64,000 bases of DNA, from NCBI RefSeq assembly GCF_028369105.1, contig NZ_JAQNDO010000001.1:930001-994000 (forward strand), in the 5' to 3' direction. The position numbers were made by a program, and so were the translations under genes. This DNA comes from Polyangium mundeleinium. GTDB lineage: Bacteria > Myxococcota_A > Polyangia > Polyangiales > Polyangiaceae. The notes beneath the pieces were generated by a model. The model was not told the DNA's origin. It was given only the letters and a program-made list of their open reading frames with translations, and made no database searches. Positions 48,720 through 58,123 of this stretch are shown piece after piece; within the stretch, counting starts at the first letter, position 1; the number at the start of each line of letters is the position of its first letter.

Positions 48720-49676
48720 GTGAGGTCCGTGCCCCCGCGCGTCCTGGGCTCCGCGATCGTGATCGTCGCTGCGGCGTGGATCGTGGTCGCCGCCGCGCAG
48801 CGCGGGGCGCCTTCACGTCCGAACGAGGCGGCACCCGCCGCGCCGATGACGTCCGCGCTTCGCTTGGGAGCTCTGCCGGGGGTCGCGTCTGTGCTCGCGC
48901 CTGCGCCGCCGAGCGACGTGCCCGCGGCGGTGATCCCGGCGGAGGCGCCGAACGTGCCCGCGCGTTGTGCGCCGGAGCCAGCGATCGAGATGCGCGCGTC
49001 CGAGCCTCCGCCCGCCGCGGAGCTGTTTCGCCTCGCCAAGGAGAAACCCGACGCGCTCGGCTCGGCGTCGCTGGGTTCGCCCACGCGGGGATCGCTGTTC
49101 GGCGGCGTGGAGCTCAAGGACTCCGAGGGCATCCTGCGCGCGGGCGGTTATGGTTGGGGCACGGAGCTCGTCATTCGCTCGATCGAGCGCGCGGTGCGGG
49201 AGGTGCGGCGGTGTTTTCCGGGCTCACCCCAGCTTTATGTCGGCGACATCGCCCGCGAGCGCGGCGGCTGGCTCAAGCCCCACCGGAGCCATCAATCCGG
49301 CCTCGACGCCGATATTGGATATTATTACAAAACGCAGGCGACCTGGTACCAGCGCGCCACGGCGCAGAACCTCGACGTGGCGCGTACCTGGGCGCTCGTG
49401 CGGGCGCTGATCGAGGGAGGCCATGTCGAGATGATCTTCATCGATGTTTCGGTGCAGCGGCTCTTGCAAGCGCACGTCGCGACCCTGCCCGAGGGCGAGC
49501 GCCCGCCCGAGGACGTTTTTCCGACCCCCACGAAGCGGGACACGATCGTTCGCCACGCCTGGGGGCACGCGACGCATTTTCACGTCCGGTTCCGGGACCC
49601 GGCCGCGGTGGCGCTCGGGCATCGGCTCGCGGACATCCTGCCTCGGCTGCGGGGGGCGCGCCGGGCGCCACGGTAA
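48720..49676 (+). CDS. mepA: Penicillin-insensitive murein endopeptidase (MepA-like)
   Basis: 318 residues. N-terminal membrane or signal helix (VLGSAIVIVAAAWIVVAAA), a Pro/Ala-rich spacer, then the LAS-type metallopeptidase: HRSHQSGLDADIGYY (zinc His and Asp) and HATHFHVRFRDP (HxH). MepA cleaves D-alanyl-meso-diaminopimelyl cross-links in murein. It has a GTG start, with a second GTG nine bases on; the first has GGAGG almost adjacent. The ~120-residue N-terminal spacer is longer than in E. coli MepA. Confidence 0.9.
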   Translation: MRSVPPRVLGSAIVIVAAAWIVVAAAQRGAPSRPNEAAPAAPMTSALRLGALPGVASVLAPAPPSDVPAAVIPAEAPNVPARCAPEPAIEMRASEPPPAAELFRLAKEKPDALGSASLGSPTRGSLFGGVELKDSEGILRAGGYGWGTELVIRSIERAVREVRRCFPGSPQLYVGDIARERGGWLKPHRSHQSGLDADIGYYYKTQATWYQRATAQNLDVARTWALVRALIEGGHVEMIFIDVSVQRLLQAHVATLPEGERPPEDVFPTPTKRDTIVRHAWGHATHFHVRFRDPAAVALGHRLADILPRLRGARRAPR

Positions 49677-49746
49677 CGGGTTTTCCTTCCACGCTTGCCG
49701 CGGGCGCTGGGCGGCCCGAGAGATCGGCGCCTGGGAGGTGATCCGA

Positions 49747-49995
49747 ATGGCAGGTCAGAATCAGGGGCCGAGCAAGCCGAAGGGCGAGGAAGCCGCGGAA
49801 CAGGGCGTCCGGCAGGACATCGAGACCGTCGAGAGCGAGCGCCTCGCGCAGGAACACGTGCAACAGACCGGGTACGAGGGCGACCGGCCGGCGACGGGCG
49901 TGGTCAGTGACCGAGGGGACAGCCCGGGCGAGCCGTGGCGTCACGGCGTGCCCATCGATCGCGCGCATCCGCGCGGCCGCGGCGGGCGGGGATGA
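49747..49995 (+). CDS. Small hydrophilic hypothetical protein
   Basis: 82 residues, Glu/Gln/Arg-rich without hydrophobic stretch: MAGQNQGPSKPKGEEAAEQG at the start, a middle ETVESERLAQEHVQQTGYEG and an Arg/Gly end. It is supported as a gene by a strong GGGAGGTGA ribosome site at ideal spacing and by its position after mepA. No family is recognised. Confidence 0.6.
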   Translation: MAGQNQGPSKPKGEEAAEQGVRQDIETVESERLAQEHVQQTGYEGDRPATGVVSDRGDSPGEPWRHGVPIDRAHPRGRGGRG

Positions 49996-50008
49996 AGAAA
50001 GGGGAGGC

Positions 50009-50911
50009 TCAGGGAAAACCGACACCCTTGCAGGCGACGGGGTCGAAATACCCGTCCACGGCGCCGCACGTGCCGTCCCACGCCGTCCCCTTCTTGATGC
50101 AATACTTCCCCGCCGTATCACCGAGCCCGACGTAGGGGACGAGCTCCTTGCATTCGAAGTCGTCCGGGCAGTCGCAATAGTTCCCTTCGTCCGGTGCGCC
50201 TTCCGCAGGGCCGCAGCGGCAGGAACAATACACCGCTTGCTCCGGAGGGCGTGGCTTGCACTGGCCGCAGACGGCGCTCGAGACCGGCGCGTCCGAGCCG
50301 GGGACGCAGCAGCTCTTGCCCTCGTTCTCGAGCGCGTTCGCGCCTCCGCTCTGGCAGCTCCCGGGCACGTGGCAGACGTACTTTTTGCATTCCTTCGTGC
50401 CCACGTCGCACGTCGTGCCCTGGGGGCAATGGTTGTCCGCCGTGCACTCGCACGAGCTGCGCTCCGCGTTGCACGCGCCGCCGTAGTTCGCGCATTGCGA
50501 GACGCCCCCGTCCGCCGCGTGAGGATCACAAGGGATCGGGACGACGCCGGATTCGACGCACGATTGGTCCGGGCCGCAGCTTGCATCCAGGGGGCCCGTG
50601 CATGGGGTCGGTTCGGGTTGGCCGAGCGGGCAGCTCGTGCGGCCCTGGAAATTGTTGAGCAGGCAAATTCCGGTCTCGCATTGCTGGAAATCATTCGTCA
50701 CGATGCTGCGCTCCGTGACCTTCGAGCCGGGGAATCGTGCGTCGAGTTCGACGAAAGGTACACACGGATTCCCCACGTCGCTCGACGTCTGGATGGGCTC
50801 GGCGACGATCACGTTGCAGCCGGGCAGGAGCCCGGATGCAGCGGAAAAGAGACCTGCGAGGACCATCGAAACGACGAAAGCACCACTTCGCAAACCATTT
50901 CGTAGCGACAT
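50009..50911 (-). CDS. Cys-rich lipoprotein
   Basis: 300 residues; signal with lipobox GLLPGC after SMVLAGLFSAAS. The mature protein contains about 30 Cys in clusters (CETGICLL, ASCGPDQSC, CQSGG, SCCVPGS, YCSCRCGP, YCDCPDDFEC), with repeats resembling small disulfide-rich modules (CxxxxxCxxG-type) of myxobacterial surface proteins. No named family. The start at 50911 has GAGAGG upstream. Confidence 0.82.
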   Translation of the reverse strand: MSLRNGLRSGAFVVSMVLAGLFSAASGLLPGCNVIVAEPIQTSSDVGNPCVPFVELDARFPGSKVTERSIVTNDFQQCETGICLLNNFQGRTSCPLGQPEPTPCTGPLDASCGPDQSCVESGVVPIPCDPHAADGGVSQCANYGGACNAERSSCECTADNHCPQGTTCDVGTKECKKYVCHVPGSCQSGGANALENEGKSCCVPGSDAPVSSAVCGQCKPRPPEQAVYCSCRCGPAEGAPDEGNYCDCPDDFECKELVPYVGLGDTAGKYCIKKGTAWDGTCGAVDGYFDPVACKGVGFP

Positions 50912-50976
50912 GAGCACCTCTCCCCCGAACAGTCTCCAGAGCCTGCCGGCACGGCTCACGTCGCAGGCATTTTATT

Positions 50977-52020
50977 TCAATTCCAGGAGAGCTCGGCGCC
51001 GAGGGAGGGAGAGACGAAGGGCAAACCCCAGGTCGCCGCCACGCGACCGACGAATTGGACGACCGGACGCTGAGCCGTGACGCCGGTGAGCACGTCCGCC
51101 CGGATTCGAAGATGCGGCGTCACCGCATAGCCGAGCCCCGCGCGAAGGTACGGCGCGAAGGTGAAGAGCGTCTCGCTCGTCCCCGCATACGAGCGCGCAG
51201 GGCGGCCTTCGAAATGGAGCAGGACCGCCGAGAGGCCGGCGCCTACGTTCACGTTCCACGCGGCGCCGCGCGGCGCGAAGGATCCCCGAAACCCCACGCC
51301 GAGCAAGCCGATACGCGAGGTCGCCACGCCCTCGGGGCCGAGGAGGTTCGCCGGGACAACCGGGATCGATACGAAGGCGCTCATCCCGATCCGCTCGCTC
51401 GGTCGCAAGATGTGCATGGACGTATGGAGGAGCCCCGAGGGGCCGATGCCGCCCGGGCTCATCAGCATGGACGGCCCGAGCTCGAGCGTGAGGAGAGGCC
51501 GTTTGTTGGGGCGCGCGGCGGCAGGCGGCGCCTCGGCGGGGCGAGGGGCGAGGATCTCGCGAATGACCGCAGGCGGGGCCACCTCGCCGGGTGGGGGCCG
51601 CGGCGCGTCGAGCTCCATGAGGCTCGCGCGGAGCAGCTCCATCACCCGGAGCGCAATCGTGGCGCTGCCGCCGTGCGGAGGCTCGTGCTCCGCGACGAGC
51701 TCGCGGAGCACGGTTTTTCCGGTCATTCGGTCGACGATCCACACCTCGACGCCGGCGCTCGACGGGACGATCCGCACGGCCGCGACCGCGTCGCTCTTGC
51801 GCGCAGCCTCCTCCAGCGGCTCGCGCGCCGGCGGACCTGCCTCCATCTCCACGTCGAGGACCTCGAAATGGAGTGCCTCGAGCTCGGCGCGAATGCGCAC
51901 CGCGATCCCCTCGTCCTTCGCAGGCGCGACGAGGACGATCCGTGGCTCGCCGTTCGCGCGCGCATCGGCGAGCGGGAGGGAAATCAGGGCGAGGAACACG
52001 CAAAGCGAGGCCGCCCTCAT
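50977..52020 (-). CDS. Outer-membrane beta-barrel-like protein of a sigma-factor operon
   Basis: 347 residues with a signal peptide (LCVFLALISLPLADARA). The N-terminal half is a soluble alpha/beta region (RIVLVAPAKDEGIAVRIRAELEA, VWIVDRMTGKTVLREL). The C-terminal ~170 residues consist of alternating strands (GFRGSFAPRGAAWNVNVGAGLSAVLLHFEG, LRAGLGYAVTPHLRIRADVL) ending with LGAELSWN, typical of an outer-membrane barrel. It overlaps the stop of the FecR/TPR gene by four bases (ATGA) and is the third gene of that operon. Confidence 0.78.
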   Translation of the reverse strand: MRAASLCVFLALISLPLADARANGEPRIVLVAPAKDEGIAVRIRAELEALHFEVLDVEMEAGPPAREPLEEAARKSDAVAAVRIVPSSAGVEVWIVDRMTGKTVLRELVAEHEPPHGGSATIALRVMELLRASLMELDAPRPPPGEVAPPAVIREILAPRPAEAPPAAARPNKRPLLTLELGPSMLMSPGGIGPSGLLHTSMHILRPSERIGMSAFVSIPVVPANLLGPEGVATSRIGLLGVGFRGSFAPRGAAWNVNVGAGLSAVLLHFEGRPARSYAGTSETLFTFAPYLRAGLGYAVTPHLRIRADVLTGVTAQRPVVQFVGRVAATWGLPFVSPSLGAELSWN

Positions 52021-53315
52021 TCGTCCCCCGCCGCCGCCCGAGCCACCTCGGCGTGAGGGCCACCCGGGAAATTGCGCAGATACGCGCGCGCCGCCTCGCG
52101 GGCGAGGGGTTTGTCCCCGGAGCGTAGGCGCGCTTCGAGGAGGCGCCCCGCGGCCTCCCGGGCGAGCCTGCCGCGCGGGCGCTCGCGCAGGTACGTCGCG
52201 AACCAGCGCGCGGCCTCCGCATGCGCGCCCTGTTTGTCGAAGCTGATGATTCCCAGGAGGAAGGCCGCCTCGGCGGCTTGTTCGTCGGCCGGGAAGCGCC
52301 GTCGCAGCGCCGAGAACGCTTCCACGGCGCGCGCCGTATCACCGGTCAGGCGGGCGGCGTCGCCGAGGTCGCGGAGATCGGCCGCGCTACCTGTCTCGTA
52401 AATGGCACCGAGCCCCTCGCGGTCCGCCGCTTCGAGGGCGTCTTTGTATTTGCCCGAGGCCGCAAGATCACGCCACGAGGGGCCCGGCGGTGTGGGCGGA
52501 AGGGCTATCTTGCGCGGCGGTGCGGCGCGCGGGACGTTCGGCGCAGGCGGTGGATCCGGGGCTTTTTCGGGCGGGTCCTCGGGCAAGGACGGCGGCTCTG
52601 CCGCATTCTGAGGGACGTCCGGCGTCTCGCGTGTCTCCTGGTTGTCCCGGTGAATCACGAAGCGCCCCTCCTTGCGGTTCACCTCCAGCGTATCGCCGCC
52701 GCGCAGGGCGATTCCTTCGCCGAGGATGGGACCTGCGACCGAGACCGAGCCTTCGACGAGGTGCAGCGTGAGCCGCTCGGCGGCGAGATCCCAGGCGACA
52801 TGAAAACGTGTGCCCGTGACCAGGATCTCGAAGGGGCCGCTGTCGACGAGCCAGCGTGTGCCCTCGTGGTGCACGACGGAGGCCTCGAGCGCGCCATTTT
52901 CGAGCACGACGCGCCCACCCGCCCGATCCACGGAGGCAATTCGGACGCTCGAATCCGGCTGGATGCGGAGGCGTGTCCCATCCGAGAAGACCACGGGCAC
53001 CATGCGCCCGGCCGGCGTCGCGATGAAGGCCCCGGCCCTGCCCGCATAGGCCCCGTCGCCCGCGCCGACGTGAAACGTGAGCGGGCGCTGCCCGAGGACG
53101 AAGAAAATGAGGAGGCACGTTGCCGCTGCCACGGCGAGAGCCGCCCCGACAAACCGTTTCCGGGCTCGCCGGGGAGGATGCGCCCGCCGCGCAGCGTCCG
53201 CGGTGAAGAGGCGCGCGCGCGCCGCGGGATCGGGCGCCCGGCGGCGGAGGATCTCGTCCTGCTCCGCGGCGATCCTGCGGCCGAGCCGGATCAGCGCTTC
53301 TTCGGAGCTCCCCAT
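52017..53315 (-). CDS. FecR-domain protein with TPR-like tail (probable anti-sigma factor)
   Basis: 432 residues: a short cytoplasmic N-terminal region with Arg-rich segment, one transmembrane helix (FVGAALAVAAATCLLIFFVLG), a FecR domain in the periplasm (DGTRLRIQPDSSVRIASVD, WLVDSGPFEILVTGTRFHVAWD, LHLVEGSVSVAGP), a Pro-rich linker and TPR-like helical repeats at the end. FecR proteins hold or activate their partner ECF sigma factor in response to an outer-membrane signal. It overlaps the sigma gene by 25 bp and the barrel gene by 4 bp. Confidence 0.87.
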   Translation of the reverse strand: MGSSEEALIRLGRRIAAEQDEILRRRAPDPAARARLFTADAARRAHPPRRARKRFVGAALAVAAATCLLIFFVLGQRPLTFHVGAGDGAYAGRAGAFIATPAGRMVPVVFSDGTRLRIQPDSSVRIASVDRAGGRVVLENGALEASVVHHEGTRWLVDSGPFEILVTGTRFHVAWDLAAERLTLHLVEGSVSVAGPILGEGIALRGGDTLEVNRKEGRFVIHRDNQETRETPDVPQNAAEPPSLPEDPPEKAPDPPPAPNVPRAAPPRKIALPPTPPGPSWRDLAASGKYKDALEAADREGLGAIYETGSAADLRDLGDAARLTGDTARAVEAFSALRRRFPADEQAAEAAFLLGIISFDKQGAHAEAARWFATYLRERPRGRLAREAAGRLLEARLRSGDKPLAREAARAYLRNFPGGPHAEVARAAAGDE

Positions 53316-53968
53316 CGTGCACTCCCTTCGAGCCAGTCCGAGAGGGCCGGGTGCTCCCGCGCCTGCTCGGTGAAATGGGCCTCGGCGCGCGCGAGCCGCC
53401 GTTTGATGGTCGCGAGCGAGACGCCACACGCCTCCGCGATCTCCGTGAGTTCCATCCCCCCGACGAAGCGCAGCGCGAAGGGAATCCGCTCGTCGACGGG
53501 CAAACCATCGAGGATCGTGTACGTGGCGCGAAGGGCCTCCGTCACCTCGCTGCTCGGCAGAGGCGCCTCCACCTCGGGGACTTCATACCAGGGCAAGAGC
53601 CGGAGCCAGAATCGGCGCGAGCGGCGCAAGATGCAGGTTCGGGCGGTGAAAATGGCGATCGAGGTGAGCCAGGCGCGCAAGGCGCCCGGGTCGCGTAGCT
53701 CGTCGATCGAGCCGAGCGCGCGGACGAACACATCGTGATGGATATCGGCGAGCTCGCGATCGGCGCCGAGCACGCGCACGAGCGTCCGCATGACGTGCGC
53801 CTCGTACCTATCGTAAAGCGCCGCGATCGCCGCGCGGTTGCCCGCACGAACGGCGGTCACCAAGACGGCGTCGTCCCCCACGAAAGGGAGGGCCCGGACG
53901 ACCACGCCGCCGCCGCTGCCGGCCGCAGGATGCTCGCTCGTTCTCGTGGAAAGTTGCGACGTACCCAC
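53291..53968 (-). CDS. ECF-type RNA polymerase sigma factor
   Basis: 225 residues with region 2 (AIAALYDRYEAHVMRTLVRVLG, DIHHDVFVRALGSIDEL) and region 4 (YTILDGLPVDERIPFALRFVGGMELTEIAEACGVSLATIKRRLARA). GTG start. It heads an operon with a FecR/TPR protein and an outer-membrane barrel, so its activity probably responds to an envelope signal. It differs from the ECF42 factor at 41214-42494, which has its own extension instead of an anti-sigma factor. Confidence 0.93.
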   Translation of the reverse strand: MGTSQLSTRTSEHPAAGSGGGVVVRALPFVGDDAVLVTAVRAGNRAAIAALYDRYEAHVMRTLVRVLGADRELADIHHDVFVRALGSIDELRDPGALRAWLTSIAIFTARTCILRRSRRFWLRLLPWYEVPEVEAPLPSSEVTEALRATYTILDGLPVDERIPFALRFVGGMELTEIAEACGVSLATIKRRLARAEAHFTEQAREHPALSDWLEGSARWGAPKKR

Positions 53969-54121
53969 GTTGATGACGCCACAGTATCCGCACCTCGTCC
54001 AGACGGCTCATCGGTTGGTTGTCTCACGGATTGAAGCCGTCGCCCGTACGCGTCCTGAACGTGCGTCGCCCTTTACGCTACCAATGAGAGCGGGTAGGGT
54101 CGAAGACTTGGGGGAAATGTC

Positions 54122-55057
54122 ATGAACGATTGCGCCCAGAGCGCGAGTGGAATCGAGGCCGAGCGCGACGAGCTGCGGGCGGAGGTCGAGCGGCTCCGTC
54201 GCAGGCTCGCCAAGGTGGAGGGGACTGCGGCTGCGGCCCTTGGGACCGAGTCGAAGCGGATGGAGCAGGACCTCTTGGCGCAGCAGGCCGTGCTTTGGGC
54301 GTTCCTCGACAACACGCCCGCTTTGATGTTCGTCAAGGATCTCGAGGGGCGGTTCGTCCTGGTGAACGAAGAATATACGAAGTTCGCGGGCCGCTCGTCG
54401 GCGGAGTTGCTGGGGCATCCGGGTTCGTCCGTGCTCGCGGCGGCGGACGTGCCGAGGATGGATGCGGCGGATCGGCGCGCGCTCACGGAGGGGCGGATGC
54501 AGTTCGCCGCTACGCTGACCGTGCCCGACGGGTCGAGGAGGACCTTCATGACGGTGAAGTTCCCGATCCGGGACGAGCGCGGTGAGGTATTCGGTGTGGG
54601 CACGGTGGCCATCGATATGTCGCGCGAGCAAGAGGCGGAGCAGGCACGCGCCGCCTTGCAGGAGACAATCATCGCTGCGCAGGAAGCGACGATTCGCGAG
54701 CTGACGATCCCGCTCCTGCCCATCGCCGACCACGTCGTCGCGATGCCCCTGGTCGGCACGATCAACGAGCGGCGGGCCCAGCAAATCCTCGATGCGTTGC
54801 TCGAAGGGATCACGCGGCACCAGGCGACGGTCGCGATCCTGGATGTCACGGGCATCCGTATCGTCGACACGCACGTCGCGCAGGCGCTCGTTCATGCGGC
54901 GCAGGCCGCGAAGCTGCTCGGCGCCGAGGTCGTGCTCACGGGAATGAGCCCGGCCATCGCGCGCACGCTCGTGGATCTCGGCGCGGACCTCCAGGGGATC
55001 GTCACCCTGGGCACGCTCCAGAGCGGCATTGCGTGGGCGATCAGGGGCCGGCGTTGA
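54122..55057 (+). CDS. PAS-STAS regulator (RsbR-like)
   Basis: 311 residues: N-terminal coiled coil (ERDELRAEVERLRRRLAKVE), one PAS domain with PAC (55-170, DNTPALMFVKDLEGRFVLVN), a linker helix and a C-terminal STAS domain (195-308). Both phospho-Thr positions of RsbR are kept (Thr250 in VDTHVA, Thr282 in ARTLVDL). GGGGGAAA precedes the ATG. It is close in sequence to the STAS part of the giant kinase and probably belongs to the same stressosome-like network. Its last 17 bp overlap the end of the convergent gene. Confidence 0.92.
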   Translation: MNDCAQSASGIEAERDELRAEVERLRRRLAKVEGTAAAALGTESKRMEQDLLAQQAVLWAFLDNTPALMFVKDLEGRFVLVNEEYTKFAGRSSAELLGHPGSSVLAAADVPRMDAADRRALTEGRMQFAATLTVPDGSRRTFMTVKFPIRDERGEVFGVGTVAIDMSREQEAEQARAALQETIIAAQEATIRELTIPLLPIADHVVAMPLVGTINERRAQQILDALLEGITRHQATVAILDVTGIRIVDTHVAQALVHAAQAAKLLGAEVVLTGMSPAIARTLVDLGADLQGIVTLGTLQSGIAWAIRGRR

Positions 55058-56306
55058 GGAGGACGAGCACGTCGCGATCCTGGCGATTCGCGACGGCAAT
55101 GTCGGGGCGGCCATTCGTGTCGAAATCGTCGATCAAAAGGCCATTGGGGCTCAGGCCGAGCGCGAGCTTCTGAAGGGGCTGGAAGCTGCCGTCGCCGTTG
55201 CCGAGGAAAATGGACAGATCGGAGGTCGTGAAATTCTCGACCGCCACGTCGACGTGCCCGTCGCCATTGAAGTCCGCGACGCCGATGGCCATCGGCGCGC
55301 CGCCGGAGGGGTGGTGCACGGCCGCCTGGAAGGCCCCGTCGCCGTTGCCGAGCAGCACGGACATGTCGTTGCTCTCCGCGTTCGCCGCGACGAGATCGAC
55401 GTGCCCGTCGCCATTGAAGTCGCCCGTTGCCACGGCGCGCGCGAGCTTCCCCGCGGGGTAGCCGGTCGCAGCGGCGAACGTCCCATCGCCGTGACCGAGG
55501 AGGATCCTCACGTCATCAAACGCGGCGACGGCGAGGTCGAGCGAGCCATTGCCGTCGAAATCGGCGGTCGCGATGCTGATGGGCGCCGTGCCGGCGGGGT
55601 AGGTGACGGCAGGCGCGAGCGTCCCGTCGGGTTTGCTGAGGAGCACGTGCACGCCGATGCCCGACTGGCCAGGGACGATCAAATCTCCGAGGCCGTCCAC
55701 ATTCACGTCCCGCACGACGAGGTGCATTCCCTGGCCGAGGGCCTCGTAACTCGCGCTCATGGCCTGCGACGGGAACGTGCCGTCGCCCTGGTTCACGAGG
55801 ACCGAGACCGTGCCGAGGTGCGAAAGTGCGATGTCCGCCTTGCCGTCCCCCGAGAGGTCACCGATGGCCGCGGAGAAGAGCGAGATCGTGTTCATATTCA
55901 TGACCACGGGGAACGTCTCCGGCGGGCCGAAGGAGCCGTCGCCTTTGCCACGGAGGATCGTGTACGTATTGTCTTGCAGGGAATTGGCCGTGACGATGTC
56001 CGTCGCGCCGTCCCCGTCGAGGTCGCCGCCGGCGAGCCAGAGGGGCGGAGAGAGGTCCGCGCCGACGACGTACGAGGCTGGCGCCTTGAAAAGCGCGCCC
56101 GCGCCGCCGGCGCCACCGGCGCCGCCTGTACCGCCGGACCCGCCCGCGCCGCCGGACCCGCCCGCGCCGCCCGTGCCCGAGCTGCTCGACGAGGCGCTGC
56201 TGCCCGAGGACGAGGTGCCATTGGCATCGGGGTCGTTCGAAGCGCAGGCGCTGAACGCCGCCCCGCCGAGGAGGAAAAGAAACGTGCTGAAGATAGGACG
56301 AAACAA
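55041..56306 (-). CDS. FG-GAP/VCBS-repeat lipoprotein
   Basis: 421 residues from a TTG start with AAAGGAG upstream. Signal with lipobox-like AAFSAC, then a Ser- and Gly-rich linker (GTGGAGG type), then seven FG-GAP/VCBS repeats, each with a DxDGDG-type calcium loop (GDLDGDGATD, GDLSGDGKAD, ADFDGNGSLD, GDFNGDGHVD, ADFNGDGHVD, DDFDTNGRPD) and a GDGSF or GDGTF turn. These form an integrin-like beta-propeller outside the cell for adhesion or carbohydrate binding. Confidence 0.92.
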   Translation of the reverse strand: MFRPIFSTFLFLLGGAAFSACASNDPDANGTSSSGSSASSSSSGTGGAGGSGGAGGSGGTGGAGGAGGAGALFKAPASYVVGADLSPPLWLAGGDLDGDGATDIVTANSLQDNTYTILRGKGDGSFGPPETFPVVMNMNTISLFSAAIGDLSGDGKADIALSHLGTVSVLVNQGDGTFPSQAMSASYEALGQGMHLVVRDVNVDGLGDLIVPGQSGIGVHVLLSKPDGTLAPAVTYPAGTAPISIATADFDGNGSLDLAVAAFDDVRILLGHGDGTFAAATGYPAGKLARAVATGDFNGDGHVDLVAANAESNDMSVLLGNGDGAFQAAVHHPSGGAPMAIGVADFNGDGHVDVAVENFTTSDLSIFLGNGDGSFQPLQKLALGLSPNGLLIDDFDTNGRPDIAVANRQDRDVLVLLNAGP

Positions 56307-56347
56307 AGGGAAGCTCCTTTCTGGTTTCCTGGATTCCGTGCCGCTCT

Positions 56348-56923
56348 CTACTTCCAGCTCACCTCATAACGGCAACGCGACCCGCGAAGCTTTCGACAAA
56401 CCAAGGGTTCGAGGTGCGTGACGAGCGCGGTGCGTTCAAATCGCCGCGCCCAGGCCTGCATGATTCCGCGATCGAGATCGCAATTGTAGGGGGAATCCAC
56501 CTCCATGACGGCGCGGTGCCGGGAAACGGAGGCGCATTTGTAATGACCGATGCCCTCCCGCATCGTGCCCGTATGCGGATCGAACATGGGCACGCCGTTT
56601 TCGAGGTGATTGAGGTGGTATCCAGCGTCGAAGATTTGCATCGCCGTGGCGATGTCGGTCGCCCCGGGCGGAATGGCGGCGTGGTTGACGACCTGGCAGC
56701 CCATCTCGAAGGCTCTCTGCGGGCCGACGAGCAAGAGCAACTCGCCCAGCGCGGCAATGAGCTTGTCGAGCGGGCTGGCCGGCGGGATCTCGAGCTCGCC
56801 ACTCGGTCCCACCCGGGCGAGCCCGTATTTCGTGAAGACGGCGCGCGGGGCGTCGGGCACCGCTTTGAACGCGTCGAAGTAACTTTCGAGGATGGGGCGG
56901 GTGGCCGCGAATTCCGAGAGCAT
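56348..56923 (-). CDS. Uncharacterised conserved protein, paralogue A
   Basis: 191 residues that I cannot assign to a family. It shares its whole length with the product of 58124-58696: MLSEFAATRP at the start, YGLARVGPSGELE, then an almost identical C-terminal half ([55 protein letters not shown]) and the end CRYEVSWK. The CRYEVSW ending recalls 4-vinyl-reductase (V4R)-type ligand-binding domains, only as a guess. The start is the first Met matching the paralogue. Confidence 0.72.
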   Translation of the reverse strand: MLSEFAATRPILESYFDAFKAVPDAPRAVFTKYGLARVGPSGELEIPPASPLDKLIAALGELLLLVGPQRAFEMGCQVVNHAAIPPGATDIATAMQIFDAGYHLNHLENGVPMFDPHTGTMREGIGHYKCASVSRHRAVMEVDSPYNCDLDRGIMQAWARRFERTALVTHLEPLVCRKLRGSRCRYEVSWK

Positions 56924-57015
56924 CCCGCAGGATAGCGGACAGGCAGCGGAACACCAGGTCGGGCGCGGAGGCGGGCAGGCTCCCGCCACGGGGCGGGAGC
57001 GCCTACCCGCGCCGA

Positions 57016-57999
57016 TCACGCATTCAAGAGGCGCATGCTCACCTCGGCATAACGCGCCCCGGCCGCAGCGCCGCGGGGCATGACCGCGTCGAGGCGCGCG
57101 AGATCGTCCGCCGAGAGCGAGATGGCCTCTGCCGCGATGTTCTCTTCGAGGTAGCTCCGGCGCTTCGTGCCCGGAATGGGCACGATGAAATCACCCTGGA
57201 CGAGCACCCACGCGAGCGCGAGCTGCGACGCTCTCACGCCCTTTTCGGCGGCGATTGTCTCCACCTTGGCCACGAGGTCGAGGTTCTTCTGGAAGTTTTC
57301 CCCCTGGAAGCGCGGCGAGCTGCGGCGGAAATCGTCGGGCGCGAGGTCCTCGAAGCGCTTGATTTGCCCCGTGAGGAAGCCGCGGCCGAGGGGGCTGTAG
57401 GCGAGGAAGCCGATGCCGAGCTCGCGACAGACGGAAAGGATGTCGTCCTCCGGATCCCTCGTCCAGAGCGAGTATTCCGTCTGCACCGAGGCCAGCGGAT
57501 GGACCGCGTGCCCGCGCCGGAGCGTCGCCGCGCTCGCCTCCGAGAGGCCGATGGCCCGCACCTTGCCCGCCTTCACGAGGTCCGCCATCGCGCCCACGCT
57601 CTCCTCGATGGGCGTTTTGGGATCCACGCGGTGGAGCTGATACAGATCGATCACGTCGACGCGGAGGCGCCGGAGGCTCGCGTCGCACGAGTTCCGGATG
57701 TACGCGGGCGTGCCGTTGACGCCGCGCACGCGCGTGTCGTTCGGATCACGCACGATCCCGCATTTCGTCGCGAGGACGACCTCGCCTCTTCGGCCCGCGA
57801 TGGCGCGGCCGACGAGCTCTTCATTCGTGAATGGGCCATACATGTCCGCGGTGTCGAGCAGGTTGACGCCGAGATCGAGCGCGCGGTGAATCGTGGCAAT
57901 TGACTCGGCTTCGTCGCGCGGGCCGTAAAAATCGCTCATGCCCATGCAGCCGAGGCCGAGGGCAGAGACCGTGAGGGGACCGAGCTTACGCGTGTGCAT
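57016..57999 (-). CDS. Aldo/keto reductase
   Basis: 327-residue TIM-barrel NADPH oxidoreductase. It shows [13 protein letters not shown], the catalytic Asp/Tyr in [21 protein letters not shown] (Lys), [12 protein letters not shown] (His), [22 protein letters not shown] and [18 protein letters not shown] (cofactor loop). It resembles AKR13-type enzymes (pyridoxal reductase and YajO-like). AAGGAGCCCTC precedes the ATG at 57999. It lies between the two paralogous genes of unknown function, all on the minus strand. Confidence 0.94.
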   Translation of the reverse strand: MHTRKLGPLTVSALGLGCMGMSDFYGPRDEAESIATIHRALDLGVNLLDTADMYGPFTNEELVGRAIAGRRGEVVLATKCGIVRDPNDTRVRGVNGTPAYIRNSCDASLRRLRVDVIDLYQLHRVDPKTPIEESVGAMADLVKAGKVRAIGLSEASAATLRRGHAVHPLASVQTEYSLWTRDPEDDILSVCRELGIGFLAYSPLGRGFLTGQIKRFEDLAPDDFRRSSPRFQGENFQKNLDLVAKVETIAAEKGVRASQLALAWVLVQGDFIVPIPGTKRRSYLEENIAAEAISLSADDLARLDAVMPRGAAAGARYAEVSMRLLNA

Positions 58000-58123
58000 G
58001 AGGGCTCCTTCTTGTCGCGCCGCATGGTAGCGCCCGCGCCGCATGCGCACCATCCCTCGGGGCCCCGTGGTCCCGGCTGGTTTCTTGCTTCTCGGCTGTG
58101 CCACGCAAACCAGCTGCACGGCT

